Assembly: GCA_964496475.1 (NCBI GenBank)
Contig: CAZBZS010000007.1
Span: 1-64,000, forward strand
DNA length: 64,000 nt
Direction of reading: 5' to 3'
Source: JASLPR01 sp964496475
GTDB lineage: Bacteria > Chloroflexota > UBA11872 > VXNJ01
Positions 32,126-40,652 of this stretch are shown piece by piece (position 1 is the first letter of the stretch; every line of letters starts with the position of its first letter). Under the pieces are notes generated by a model. The model did not search any database and was not told the origin of the DNA. It saw only the letters and a list, made by a program, of their open reading frames with translations. The position numbers and the translations under genes are program-made.

Positions 32126-33641
32126 CTAGCTCTCGGTGATGATCTTCAGCACTTCCGCGTCCATGCCGATGAGCGCCTCTTCGACGGTCAACTCACCAAG
32201 GGCCGCCTTCTCCACCCAGCGACCCATCGCGGGCCGGATGTCGAACTGCTACGGGACGATCTGGCGGCTTTTGCCGAACTTATGGTTGTCCACGAACTGC
32301 GCCCAGGGCTCAGCTTGGTAGATGTCGAATGATTCCACCGCTACTCGGCAGGGCATCGAGCGTCGCAACTCTATGCTGACCGTCAGATTTACTTCAGGCT
32401 GGCTCAGCCATTCCAGGGTGGCGAACACGCCGTCGGGCGACCGCGTCAGCTTGTAGCTCTGGTACTTATCAACGTAGATCTGCAACACCTGCTCGACCGG
32501 ACCGATGAAGGACTTGCCGACCAGGGCAGCGGTGAATACATGCGGCGAATTCAGTTCGCAGTTGGCGAGGTCTCCGGGCCAGAGTTGCTGGGCGGCGACC
32601 TTGCCCGCGCAGTATGCGTGCAGGTTCGGAATGCCAGAGTCCATACCCTTGGGCGGCATGCTCCCCTCTTCTCCGAAGTGCACGTGCTGGGTGAGGGCAG
32701 TTCTGCCTTCCGGCGTGTTGTTCAGCGGCTTTGTGTGGTCCTCGCTGAAGTAGTTCCCGCCAGCCTGGAACAGCCAGTCTTCGGAGACGTGAGTGCTGTG
32801 CTGCACGTTGAATCCCGCCTGCTCAAACCTCTCGCCGTCACTGACCGTCAACTTCAGAGCATCTTCGTTGACCTCATCCCAGGTTCTCGGGACCCTGACC
32901 TTCATGCCTGCCACCTCGTACGTCGACCGGCGAATCACCGGGCTGCCCTGTTAGTTAAATCGGTACGGAACGCCCAGGACGTGGCCTTTGTAGATGACGT
33001 CCTCGACTCCGCGCGGGTAGAAGTCGGTCCATTTGGGCCACCTGCTCACAAATTCATCGATGAACCGCAACCCACCCTTGGCCGGTAGTACCGGCGTCCA
33101 GAGTCCACCGGCCTGCCAGAGGTCGGGCGCGGTGCCGGCCGCGAAGCTGGTCGTGATGTTCTGGTAGGAACTGGGCAGGTCAGAGAACTCGGGTTTGATT
33201 GTGATGCCGGACTCATTCTTAAACTTGGCCCGCAGTTCATTGACGGCCGCCGGACCCGCTGGGTCCAGATCGTTCCATCGAACCTCGATCTCGACGCCGG
33301 CCAGCGTCCGGGTTGGGGCCGGAGGGGCGGTGGCAATGGGAGTCGGGCTCGGGGCTGGAGTCGGGGTGGTCGGGGCGGGAGTGGGCGTGGCGACGACGAT
33401 GGTCTCGACGGGAACTTCCTTGATGATCTTGCGGACGACTCCGACTTGTTTGACGACCTCGATCTCTTTGATTACTTCGACGACCTGTGGAGTTGGGGTG
33501 GGGGGCTGCTAGAGAGGCCTGTGGGGGCGGGTCGCTGCGGCCGAGGCTGAATCCAACCGTGGTGTCGCCGATGCCGATGGCGGCGGAACCGAGGGCAACG
33601 GTGAGAAAGGTGCGGCGACTTGCGCCGGCGGCGGCGTTCAT
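32126..33641 (-). pseudogene. Dead extracellular sugar-binding protein gene (family 1)
   Basis: The minus strand encodes a Tat-exported ABC sugar-binding protein in pieces. From ATG 33641 (GGAG six bases upstream) the signal ASRRTFLTVALGSAAIG has a perfect twin-arginine motif. After ASL, near 33515, the frame shifts. The new frame gives a Pro/Thr linker and the family segments TLAGVEIEVRWNDL, TTSFAAGTAPDLWQAGG and VLGVPYRFN. TAA 32951-32953 then interrupts, followed in frame by STYEVAGMKVRVPRTWDEV and most of the C lobe. TAG 32249-32251 comes before a last in-frame piece ending ALIGMDAEVLKIITES. The final TAG is at 32126. Three lesions make it non-functional. Confidence 0.85.
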
Positions 33642-34042
33642 CGGATACTCCGGCGGTAAGCCGGATCGAAGGGCGCCGTTCGGGCTGTCGAGGTTCCGCT
33701 ACCGGCATTGATCTCACGGTATATCCGCCATCTCCTCTTTCGTCGGCACGCGCGCCCGATCCTGGCGACTGGCTGACGATATCGATCGTGATTGCGGCGG
33801 GCCCGGTCGCGGTGAAGTTCCGACGTACCGATCGTCCCTGGGCTGATTCCTCCCGTCTTCAGCCGACGCCAAGCCTGATTCACGGCATGTCTTTCATTTG
33901 GAACGTCGTGGATGCGGCGGGTTTTAGGCGATAAGCTGAAAAAGCGGTTTGGGCGCGCATCGGTCTGGTTTGGTGGGCGAGGCGGGGATGGTGTTTCCGT
34001 GGCCGGTAGAGGGTGGCGGAAAAGGTGGGACGGAAGGTGCCG
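33642..34042. other. Intergenic region upstream of the dead binding protein gene
   Basis: About 400 bases between the glpK stop and the ATG of the broken sugar-binding gene, both read on the minus strand. Short reading frames cross it but show no domain or codon pattern I trust. CGCTTTTTCAG on the minus strand near 33940 is a T-rich patch without a good stem. The region probably held the promoter of the dead gene. Confidence 0.4.
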
Positions 34043-35554
34043 CTAGGTGTGTGTCCAGTCGCGGGAACGGTTCAGGGCGCGGGACCAGAGACGGCGGCGG
34101 GTGGGGACGGTGGGGGTGTTGGCGGGATGGAATTCGCGATCGAGGTTCCAGATGGAGCGGAGCTCGTCGAAGTCGTTCCAAAATCCGATTTCGAGTCCGG
34201 CCAGCAGCGCGGAGCCCATGGCGGTGGTCTCAATGTTGGCGGGACGCACGACGCGGTAGTCGATGAGGTCGGCCTGCATCTGCATCAGCAGATCGTTCTG
34301 CGCGGCGCCGCCGTCGACGCGGAGCTCGGAAGGATTGACGCCTGATTCCAGGGCCATGATCTCGGCCACGTCGGCGACCTGGTGGGCGATGGATTCGAGC
34401 CCGGCGCGGACGATGTGGGCGCGACCGGCTTCCTGGGTGAGCCCGGCGATGAGGCCGCGGGCGCGCGGGTCCCAGTGCGGCGCACCCAGGCCCACGAAAG
34501 CTGGCACCAGCACGACTCCGGCGGTGTCCGGGACGGACGCGGCGACGGATTCGGATTCGGCGGCGGTCGCTATGAGCCCCAGGCCGTCGCGGAGCCACTG
34601 TATGACGGCGCCGCCGATGAACACGCTGCCCTCCAGCGCGTAGGTGGTTTCGGACCCGATCTGCCAGGCGACGGTGGTGAGCAGGCCGATTTTGGAGCGT
34701 TGCGGCTCGCTGCCCGTGTTCATCAACAAAAAGCAGCCGGTGCCGTAGGTGGACTTCACCATCCCCGGATCGAAACAGGCCTGACCGAACAGGGCGGCGT
34801 GCTGATCGCCGACGATCCCGCCGATGATAAGGCCGGCCGGGATGAGACCCGTCCCGGCGGTCACGCCGAGCTTGCCGGTGCTGGGCACGATCTCCGGCAG
34901 CATGGCCGCCGGGATGTTCAGTATCTCCAGCAGGTCGTCGTCCCAGGCGGGGCCGTCGAGATTGGCGAGCATTGTGCGAGAGGCGTTGGTGGCGTCGATG
35001 CGATGCTCGGCGCCGACGGTGAGCTTCCAGAGCAGCCAGGAATCGACTGTGCCAAAGCGGGCGCGGCCCGATTCAGCGGCGGCGCGCAGGTCGGGGTCGG
35101 AGTCGAGCAGCCAGCCGATCTTGGTGCCAGAAAAGTATGGGTCGATGACGAGTCCGGTACGCTCTCGGATCAACTCGGCGTGCCCCGCCGCGGTCAGTTC
35201 TTCGCAGCGCTCGGCGGTGCGACGGCACTGCCACACGATTGCCGGAGCCAGCGGGCGGCTGCTGTCGGCGTCCCACACGATGGTCGTCTCGCGTTGATTG
35301 GTTATGCCGATGGCGACCGGCACGGCGTCGGTTGCGTCCAGCGCTTCGGCCGCCGCCGCCAGGACCGAATTCCAGATCACCTCCGCGTCCTGCTCGACCC
35401 AGCCATCATGCGGATATGTGGACTTAACGGTGGCGTAGCCGTGCGAAAGAATCGCCCCATCGCGGCTGACCGTCAGGCAGGTCGTGCCCGTCGTGCCCTG
35501 GTCGATGGCTAGGATGCAATCGGTCTGGGGCAAAGGGCGGCATCCCAGTCTCAT
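34043..35554 (-). CDS. glpK: Glycerol kinase
   Basis: Phosphorylates glycerol to glycerol 3-phosphate with ATP. The 503-residue FGGY-family protein shows the phosphate-1 motif LAIDQGTTGTTCLTVSRDG, the glycerol-site pieces WVEQDAEVIWNSV and GITNQRETTIVWD, and FGTVDSWLLWKLT. VGDQHAALFGQACFDPGM, KSTYGTGCFLLMNTG and LRVDGGAAQNDLLMQMQADL complete the signature. The family normally starts a few residues before the first strand, so either ATG 35554 or a nearby TTG is possible. No glycerol transporter or glpD is in the window. It is divergent from the Nudix gene. Confidence 0.96.
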   Translation of the reverse strand: MRLGCRPLPQTDCILAIDQGTTGTTCLTVSRDGAILSHGYATVKSTYPHDGWVEQDAEVIWNSVLAAAAEALDATDAVPVAIGITNQRETTIVWDADSSRPLAPAIVWQCRRTAERCEELTAAGHAELIRERTGLVIDPYFSGTKIGWLLDSDPDLRAAAESGRARFGTVDSWLLWKLTVGAEHRIDATNASRTMLANLDGPAWDDDLLEILNIPAAMLPEIVPSTGKLGVTAGTGLIPAGLIIGGIVGDQHAALFGQACFDPGMVKSTYGTGCFLLMNTGSEPQRSKIGLLTTVAWQIGSETTYALEGSVFIGGAVIQWLRDGLGLIATAAESESVAASVPDTAGVVLVPAFVGLGAPHWDPRARGLIAGLTQEAGRAHIVRAGLESIAHQVADVAEIMALESGVNPSELRVDGGAAQNDLLMQMQADLIDYRVVRPANIETTAMGSALLAGLEIGFWNDFDELRSIWNLDREFHPANTPTVPTRRRLWSRALNRSRDWTHT

Positions 35555-35606
35555 GGGGAAAACGAGGGACTAGGCTAGCACAGGGACCGAGGCTAGACTC
35601 AGTCCT

Positions 35607-36131
35607 ATGGATCGAGAAGATGGGACAGCGGGCATGACCGGAGTCAGCGAATCGCGACCCACCGACGCCGATGGTTTCACCCACTCGGCCGGCGGCGTCG
35701 CCTTTAGGGAAGCTGATACAGGGTTGGAGTTCGCCCTGGTAAAAAGCCACACCGGCAACTGGGTGCTTCCTAAAGGCGGAATCGAGCCCGATGAGACCGC
35801 GCTGGAAGCAGCCGTTCGTGAAATCGCCGAAGAGACCGGATTGCGCACCGAGGTCACCGAACACCTGGGCGATGTCCGCTACCAGTTTCGCGCTTCCGGC
35901 GAAACCGTGAATAAAGTGGTGAACCACTATCTGGCGCGGGTTGTTGGCGGGAGTCTGGCCTATGATCCCAAAGAGCATTGCGCCTGCGCCTGGTTCTGCT
36001 TTGACGAGGCCGTGCGGGTGGCACGCTTTCCAAACGAGGTCAACATAATCGCTCGCGCCGGGGAGGCCTTGCGGCGTCACACCGCCGCGGCCCACGTCAC
36101 CGGCCGTTCGCGTTTCCGGTCCCGTTCCTGA
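35607..36131 (+). CDS. Nudix hydrolase (Ap6A hydrolase-like)
   Basis: A 174-residue Nudix enzyme. The Nudix box is complete, GGIEPDETALEAAVREIAEE followed by TGL, matching GX5EX7REUXEEXGU with all metal-binding glutamates. The pattern GFTHSAGGVAFRE, NWVLPKGG and HYLARVVGG is closest to diadenosine polyphosphate hydrolases of the MutT group; an exact substrate cannot be told. ATG 35634 is an alternative start. Its stop overlaps the likely start region of the family-5 binding lipoprotein. Confidence 0.85.
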   Translation: MDREDGTAGMTGVSESRPTDADGFTHSAGGVAFREADTGLEFALVKSHTGNWVLPKGGIEPDETALEAAVREIAEETGLRTEVTEHLGDVRYQFRASGETVNKVVNHYLARVVGGSLAYDPKEHCACAWFCFDEAVRVARFPNEVNIIARAGEALRRHTAAAHVTGRSRFRSRS

Positions 36132-37768
36132 CGCGATTTCTGGCCGGGCGGCGAGCCATCCTCCGTCTGCTCGCCACTCTCCTGCTGGTCACCTGCTCAC
36201 CTCTGGATTCGGCAGAAACCGGGAACCCATTGATCGGCACCGTGACGCAGCCCGCTTCGGCCGCCGCCGCAATCGTCCCCGGCCACCTGCGCACGCTCGG
36301 CCCCCGGGCGGTGACTCTCGACCCGGCCCTGGTTCGCGATGTGGGGTCCGGCAGTTATGTCGTCGAGATCTTTTCAGGACTGGTGAAGCTAGACGGCGAT
36401 CTCAACGTAATCCCTGACTTGGCCGAGAGCTGGGAGGTATCGCCCGACGGGCTTACCTACACCTTCCAGCTCCGACCCGATATCAGCTTTGCCGACGGAC
36501 GCGAAATCACCTCCGCCGACGTGGTCTTTTCCATCGAGCGGGCGCTTTCGCCGGAAATGGCCTCACCGGTTGCCCGCGTTTACCTCGACGACATCGCCGG
36601 CGCCAGCCAGTACTCCGCCGGGAGGATCGCCGGCGTCAGCGGCGTATCCAGCCCCGACCTGCGCACCGTGCGCATAGTCCTGCAACGACCGGCCACCTCC
36701 TTCATCTCCGAGCTCACCCACCCGGTTTCGTTCGTCGTCGACCGCAACGAGGTCGACGAGTTCGAATGGTTCCGCACGCCCAATGCCAGCGGGCCGTTCG
36801 AACTGGAAAGCTGGGCGGAGCGTGAAGAGATCGTGCTCGTCCGCAACGACAACTATCACACCCCGGCTTTGCTGGACCGGGTCACGCTGTCCATCGTCGG
36901 GTCCGGCGAGGGGCTGCTGGGTTACGAGACCGGCAGCGTGGACATCGTCCCGATTTTCGGCCGCAACATCGATCGCTTTCGCGGCAGCGGCGAACGCTTG
37001 AGCGAGGACTACCTGGCCATCCCCGAATTCTCACTTTTCTACATCGGTTTCAACACCCAGGTACCTCCATTCGACGACGCGCACGTCCGCCGCGCGTTCG
37101 TGCAGGCGATCGACATTGAGAAGATCAACCGCGTGACCTTCCGCGGCCATGAAATCACCGCCAACGGCATCCTGCCCGTCGGCCTGCCGGGAAGCGATCC
37201 CGACCGCAAGCCCCTGCCATACGATCCCGAAGCGGCCCGCCGCGAGCTGGCCCTCTCGAGATACGGCAGCGCCGAGAACCTCCCCGACGTCACCCTTCTG
37301 ATCTCCGGCAGCGGCCTGCTGCCGCCGCAGGACGTAGAGGCGATGCTCTTCTTTCTGCGCGCAAACTTGGATGTCAACGTTCGTATGCAAGCCATCGATT
37401 TCGCCGACTTTCTGCTTGAGGTCGAGAATTCTGAGCATCAGCACCAGATGATCATCCTCGGATGGGTCGCCGACTATCCCGACCCGGGCAACTTCCTCGA
37501 ACTTCTCTTTCTGTCGGGCAGTCCTGAAAACGCCACCCGCCTCTCGGACCCGCGTGTCGATGTGCTGCTGAAAGAGGCAAGGGTCGAACCCGACCAGGCG
37601 CGGCGGCTCGAGCTCTACCGGCAGGCCGAGGACATCATCATCGAAGATGCCGTCGTCCTGCCCATGCGCTTCGGCGTCGATCACTACCTCGTCAAGCCGT
37701 CCGTCGAAGGATTCGCTCCGTCCGGTGGTCTGCAGGAGTGGATGTCCACCGTGCGGATCGGCGGGTAG
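36128..37768 (+). CDS. ABC substrate-binding lipoprotein, family 5 (oligopeptide type), unusual start
   Basis: A binding protein for peptides, nickel or oligosaccharides held to the outer face of the membrane by lipid. The family-5 core is clear: GLVKLDGDLNVIPDLAESWE, GLTYTFQLRPDISFADGREI, SADVVFSIERALSPE and PDPGNFLELLFLSGSP. The first standard start, TTG 36230, lies after the export signal. Upstream in the same frame is a good lipoprotein signal, FLAGRRAILRLLATLLLVTC, with the lipobox cysteine. The only start-like codons before it are CTG 36128, overlapping the Nudix stop, and CTG 36140. Start use is therefore uncertain. A second binding protein follows at once; no permease genes adjoin. 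Confidence 0.8.
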   Translation: MTRFLAGRRAILRLLATLLLVTCSPLDSAETGNPLIGTVTQPASAAAAIVPGHLRTLGPRAVTLDPALVRDVGSGSYVVEIFSGLVKLDGDLNVIPDLAESWEVSPDGLTYTFQLRPDISFADGREITSADVVFSIERALSPEMASPVARVYLDDIAGASQYSAGRIAGVSGVSSPDLRTVRIVLQRPATSFISELTHPVSFVVDRNEVDEFEWFRTPNASGPFELESWAEREEIVLVRNDNYHTPALLDRVTLSIVGSGEGLLGYETGSVDIVPIFGRNIDRFRGSGERLSEDYLAIPEFSLFYIGFNTQVPPFDDAHVRRAFVQAIDIEKINRVTFRGHEITANGILPVGLPGSDPDRKPLPYDPEAARRELALSRYGSAENLPDVTLLISGSGLLPPQDVEAMLFFLRANLDVNVRMQAIDFADFLLEVENSEHQHQMIILGWVADYPDPGNFLELLFLSGSPENATRLSDPRVDVLLKEARVEPDQARRLELYRQAEDIIIEDAVVLPMRFGVDHYLVKPSVEGFAPSGGLQEWMSTVRIGG

Positions 37769-39460
37769 ATGGGCCTAGCTCGAATCCGGGGCGGTATTGC
37801 CCGGCTGGTCGGCGTGGCGGTGGTGGTACTGCTGCTGGCGGCGCTGACTGCCTGCCAGCGCGAAACGTCCAAGCCCACCCCCGAACCTTCCCTCACCCCG
37901 ACCGATACGCGGGCCCCGGAAACGCCGATGATCCTGCGCCTGGCGATGCGCGAATCGGAGACGCTTGATCCCGGACTGACCATGATCCTGGACCCGGGCC
38001 TGGCAAGGTATTCGGAGGCGCTGACGATCGTGAATCTCCTCTTCGAGCCGCTGCTGACGATGGACGCCGACGGTCGGGTCGTGCCCGCCGCCGCCGAAAA
38101 GTGGACCGCCACCACCGGGGGGCAATCGTTTACCTTCACGCTGCGCCCCGACCTCAAATGGAGCGACGGCTCGCCTTTGACCGCGGCGGATTTCGAATAC
38201 GCTTGGAAGCGGATACTGGGCCCCGAGGTGCCCTCGGATTCGGCCTACCTCCTGTACCCGATCGCCGGGGCCATGGATCACGCCGACGGGGTCACGGCGG
38301 ACGCCGGCGGCGTGGCCATCGAAGCGCTATCGGATCGGGAACTCAAGGTCACCCTCGCCGTCCCGTCGATGTCATTTCCGGCCCGCATCGCCCAATGGCC
38401 ATTCGCGCCGGTCCCCGAGCGGATCGTCGCCGCTGCCGGGGAGCGCTGGACCGAGGCCGCCAACATCGCCGGCAACGGCCCGTACATGCTTGCCGAATGG
38501 AACCACGGCGAGAGCATGCGGCTCGTGCGCAATCCCAACTACCGCGATCCCTCGCGCCAGGCGGTGGACGAGATCGCGGTGACACTGGTCGGCGAGGATG
38601 AGTCCCTGGCCAGCCTCTTCGCCAAAGGCCAGACTGACATCGTGGAACTGCTTGGCGACGAACTGGACCGCGCTCGCGACGACGAATCCCTGCGGGGCCG
38701 CAGCGCTGTCTACAAAACCGCCGGAAACTGGTTCCTGGTGTTCAACGCCGGCAAGGAGCCATGGGACGATCCCCGCGTGCGGCGGGCCTTCTCACTGGCG
38801 CTGGACCGGGAGCGCCTTGTCGGGATCGTATTCGAGGGCGCCGAAACTCCGTCGGCGAGTCTGCTCCCGGCGGCGGCGCGTTCCTCGGGGTCCCCCGAGA
38901 TCAATCCGCCCGACGCTACCGCCACCGCGCAGGCGCTCCTGGCCGAGGCCGGCTATCCCGGCGGCGAAGGTCTGCCCGTGATCACATTCGTCTACCACCA
39001 GACCGCCCGCTGGGACCGGCTCGCCAATTATCTGCAATCGCGCTGGGCCGAGGTGCTGGGTGTCGAAGTCGAGATCGATGTGCGCGAATGGCGGGATTTC
39101 CTAGACTTCACGATCGATCCTGGCGATTTCGACATCTACCGTGCCGGGTGGAATGCCGAGTACCTGGACCCGGAAAACTGGCATAATGTCCTCTGGAGTT
39201 CCAGCGACGATTTTCTGCGATCCGGTTGGTCCGACGCGGAATATGACATCCTGATCGAGCGAGCCGATCACGAAGACGAGCCCGCCGCCCGGCGCAGCGC
39301 TTACGCCGCGGCCGACGCGATTCTGGACGAGGCGATGCCCGGCATTCCGCTGGCCAGCCGTGCCCGCGCCTTCCTTATCGGCGCCGGCGTCAGCGGCGTG
39401 CGCATCGACCCGCTGGGCGGGTATCTCGTGTTAGACGAAGTGCGGTTGCCTGGGTCTTAG
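37769..39460 (+). CDS. ABC substrate-binding lipoprotein, family 5 (second copy)
   Basis: A 563-residue lipoprotein of the same family as its upstream neighbour. Signal and lipobox are VVVLLLAALTACQ; a short Pro/Thr linker follows. Family landmarks are LLFEPLLTMDADGRVVPAAA, FTLRPDLKWSDGSPLTAADF, NIAGNGPYMLAEWNHGESM, DPRVRRAFSLALDRERL and YRAGWNAEYLDPENW. ATG 37769 immediately follows the previous stop, so translation is coupled. The two proteins clearly differ in sequence and are not a recent tandem copy. Without linked DppBCDF-like genes they must use a transporter encoded elsewhere or have a non-transport role. Confidence 0.9.
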   Translation: MGLARIRGGIARLVGVAVVVLLLAALTACQRETSKPTPEPSLTPTDTRAPETPMILRLAMRESETLDPGLTMILDPGLARYSEALTIVNLLFEPLLTMDADGRVVPAAAEKWTATTGGQSFTFTLRPDLKWSDGSPLTAADFEYAWKRILGPEVPSDSAYLLYPIAGAMDHADGVTADAGGVAIEALSDRELKVTLAVPSMSFPARIAQWPFAPVPERIVAAAGERWTEAANIAGNGPYMLAEWNHGESMRLVRNPNYRDPSRQAVDEIAVTLVGEDESLASLFAKGQTDIVELLGDELDRARDDESLRGRSAVYKTAGNWFLVFNAGKEPWDDPRVRRAFSLALDRERLVGIVFEGAETPSASLLPAAARSSGSPEINPPDATATAQALLAEAGYPGGEGLPVITFVYHQTARWDRLANYLQSRWAEVLGVEVEIDVREWRDFLDFTIDPGDFDIYRAGWNAEYLDPENWHNVLWSSSDDFLRSGWSDAEYDILIERADHEDEPAARRSAYAAADAILDEAMPGIPLASRARAFLIGAGVSGVRIDPLGGYLVLDEVRLPGS

Positions 39461-39501
39461 TTAGCTAGAAGTCGCGGAGCTTCCGTCCGCCGGGTTCTTA
39501 T

Positions 39502-40497
39502 TTAGAGCGATGCCCTAGCCAACCGCCGCCGTGCCCAGGCCGCCGCGCCGAGAATCCCGATCTTCTCGCCAAGCGTCCAGGGGACGATTCGCAGCTGTTC
39601 TTTGAAGCCGGGCATCGCATATTCCTGAACGTAAGCCCGGATCGGATCTAGCAGGAAGTCGCCGGCGTTGGCCACCCCACCCCCCACCACTATCAGGCCG
39701 GGATTCAGCACATGGATGAAGCTGACGAAGCCCGCTCCCAGGGCGCGGATGGCCCGGTCCCAGGCGATATTGGCCATGGCATCCCCGTCGCGGGCCGCGG
39801 CGGCCACGTCGCGGGCGGAGAGTTCGCCCCGCTCGTCAAATATGGCGTTCAGGGGTGATTGCTTATGCCCGGCCAGCAATTCCTCGGCGTAGCGGGCGAT
39901 GCCCAGCCCGGCGCTGAACTGCTCCACGCAGCCGATGTTGCCGCTGGTGTGGACGGGCGCGTGGAAATCGACCGTCATATGGCCCACCTCGCCCGCATTC
40001 CCCGTCGAGCCCAGCAGCAGCTCACCATCCATCAGGATTCCCGCGCCAACCCCGGTGCTGACCGTCACGTAAACCATGTCGTTGACGCCGCGCCCGGCAC
40101 CGTACGCATGTTCCGCTAGGACGGCCAGATTGGCATCGTTGCCTAGGAACGCGGGGAGCTTGAAACGCTCACGCAGCGGCGCGGCGACGCCGATATTTTC
40201 AAAGCCGGGGATGTTGGGGGCGAGCAGGATAGCGCCCGTTTCATAGTCTAGCGGACCGGGCGCCGCCACCCCTATGGCGGCGCAATCGCTCGCCGTATGT
40301 CCCGCTGCATCCAGCGCCTGCTGGGCGGTGTCGCCGGTCCGCTCCAGCACCGCCGTGGGATCGTCGTCGGCGCCGGTTTCGGCGAACTGCAACCCGCGCA
40401 CCTCGCCGCCGGGATCGACGACGGCGGCGCGAATCTGAGTCCCGCCGAAGTCGATGGCGATCACAGGCTGGCCGGTGGCCGGGTCGGTATTCGGCAA
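39502..40497 (-). CDS. ROK-family sugar kinase (glucokinase-like), zinc motif degenerate
   Basis: A 331-residue ROK protein that probably phosphorylates glucose or another hexose in the cytoplasm. The ATP motif VIAIDFGGTQIRAAVVD, FLGNDANLAVLAEHAYGAG and VYVTVSTGVGAGILMDG are typical. ROK kinases carry a zinc motif CxCGxxGCxE; here the matching place reads HTSGNIGCVE, so two of the three cysteines are His and Ser. Zinc binding may be weakened or replaced. There is no N-terminal DNA-binding domain, so it is a kinase rather than a repressor. TTG 40497 has GGGAGG six bases upstream. Confidence 0.85.
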   Translation of the reverse strand: MPNTDPATGQPVIAIDFGGTQIRAAVVDPGGEVRGLQFAETGADDDPTAVLERTGDTAQQALDAAGHTASDCAAIGVAAPGPLDYETGAILLAPNIPGFENIGVAAPLRERFKLPAFLGNDANLAVLAEHAYGAGRGVNDMVYVTVSTGVGAGILMDGELLLGSTGNAGEVGHMTVDFHAPVHTSGNIGCVEQFSAGLGIARYAEELLAGHKQSPLNAIFDERGELSARDVAAAARDGDAMANIAWDRAIRALGAGFVSFIHVLNPGLIVVGGGVANAGDFLLDPIRAYVQEYAMPGFKEQLRIVPWTLGEKIGILGAAAWARRRLARASL

Positions 40498-40652
40498 GTT
40501 TCGCCTCCCTGGGTCCGGGGAATTCCGATTGATTGGGAATCGGCGAGTTACTCCGACAAGGTAGTTCGCCGGTCAGTGCCGGCGCAACTCACTTCGTCAG
40601 TACTTTGCGCCCGGGATAGCCCGCATCCGCTGTTTAACCCGGGAGGATTCTG

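Noticed and set aside
5634..32251. Pyrrolysine or reassigned TAG code
   Set aside because: Many intact genes end with TAG, and the genes with internal TAG also carry frameshifts or TAA, so decay is the simpler explanation. Kept only as a low-weight hypothesis.
34382..35512. Plus-strand frame opposite glpK (376 codons)
   Set aside because: Gly/Asp/Arg-rich shadow of glpK, which has all family motifs.
40566..40583. Hairpin CGCCGG-TCAGTG-CCGGCG between the MFS and ROK genes as terminator
   Set aside because: A good stem, but no T tract on either strand.
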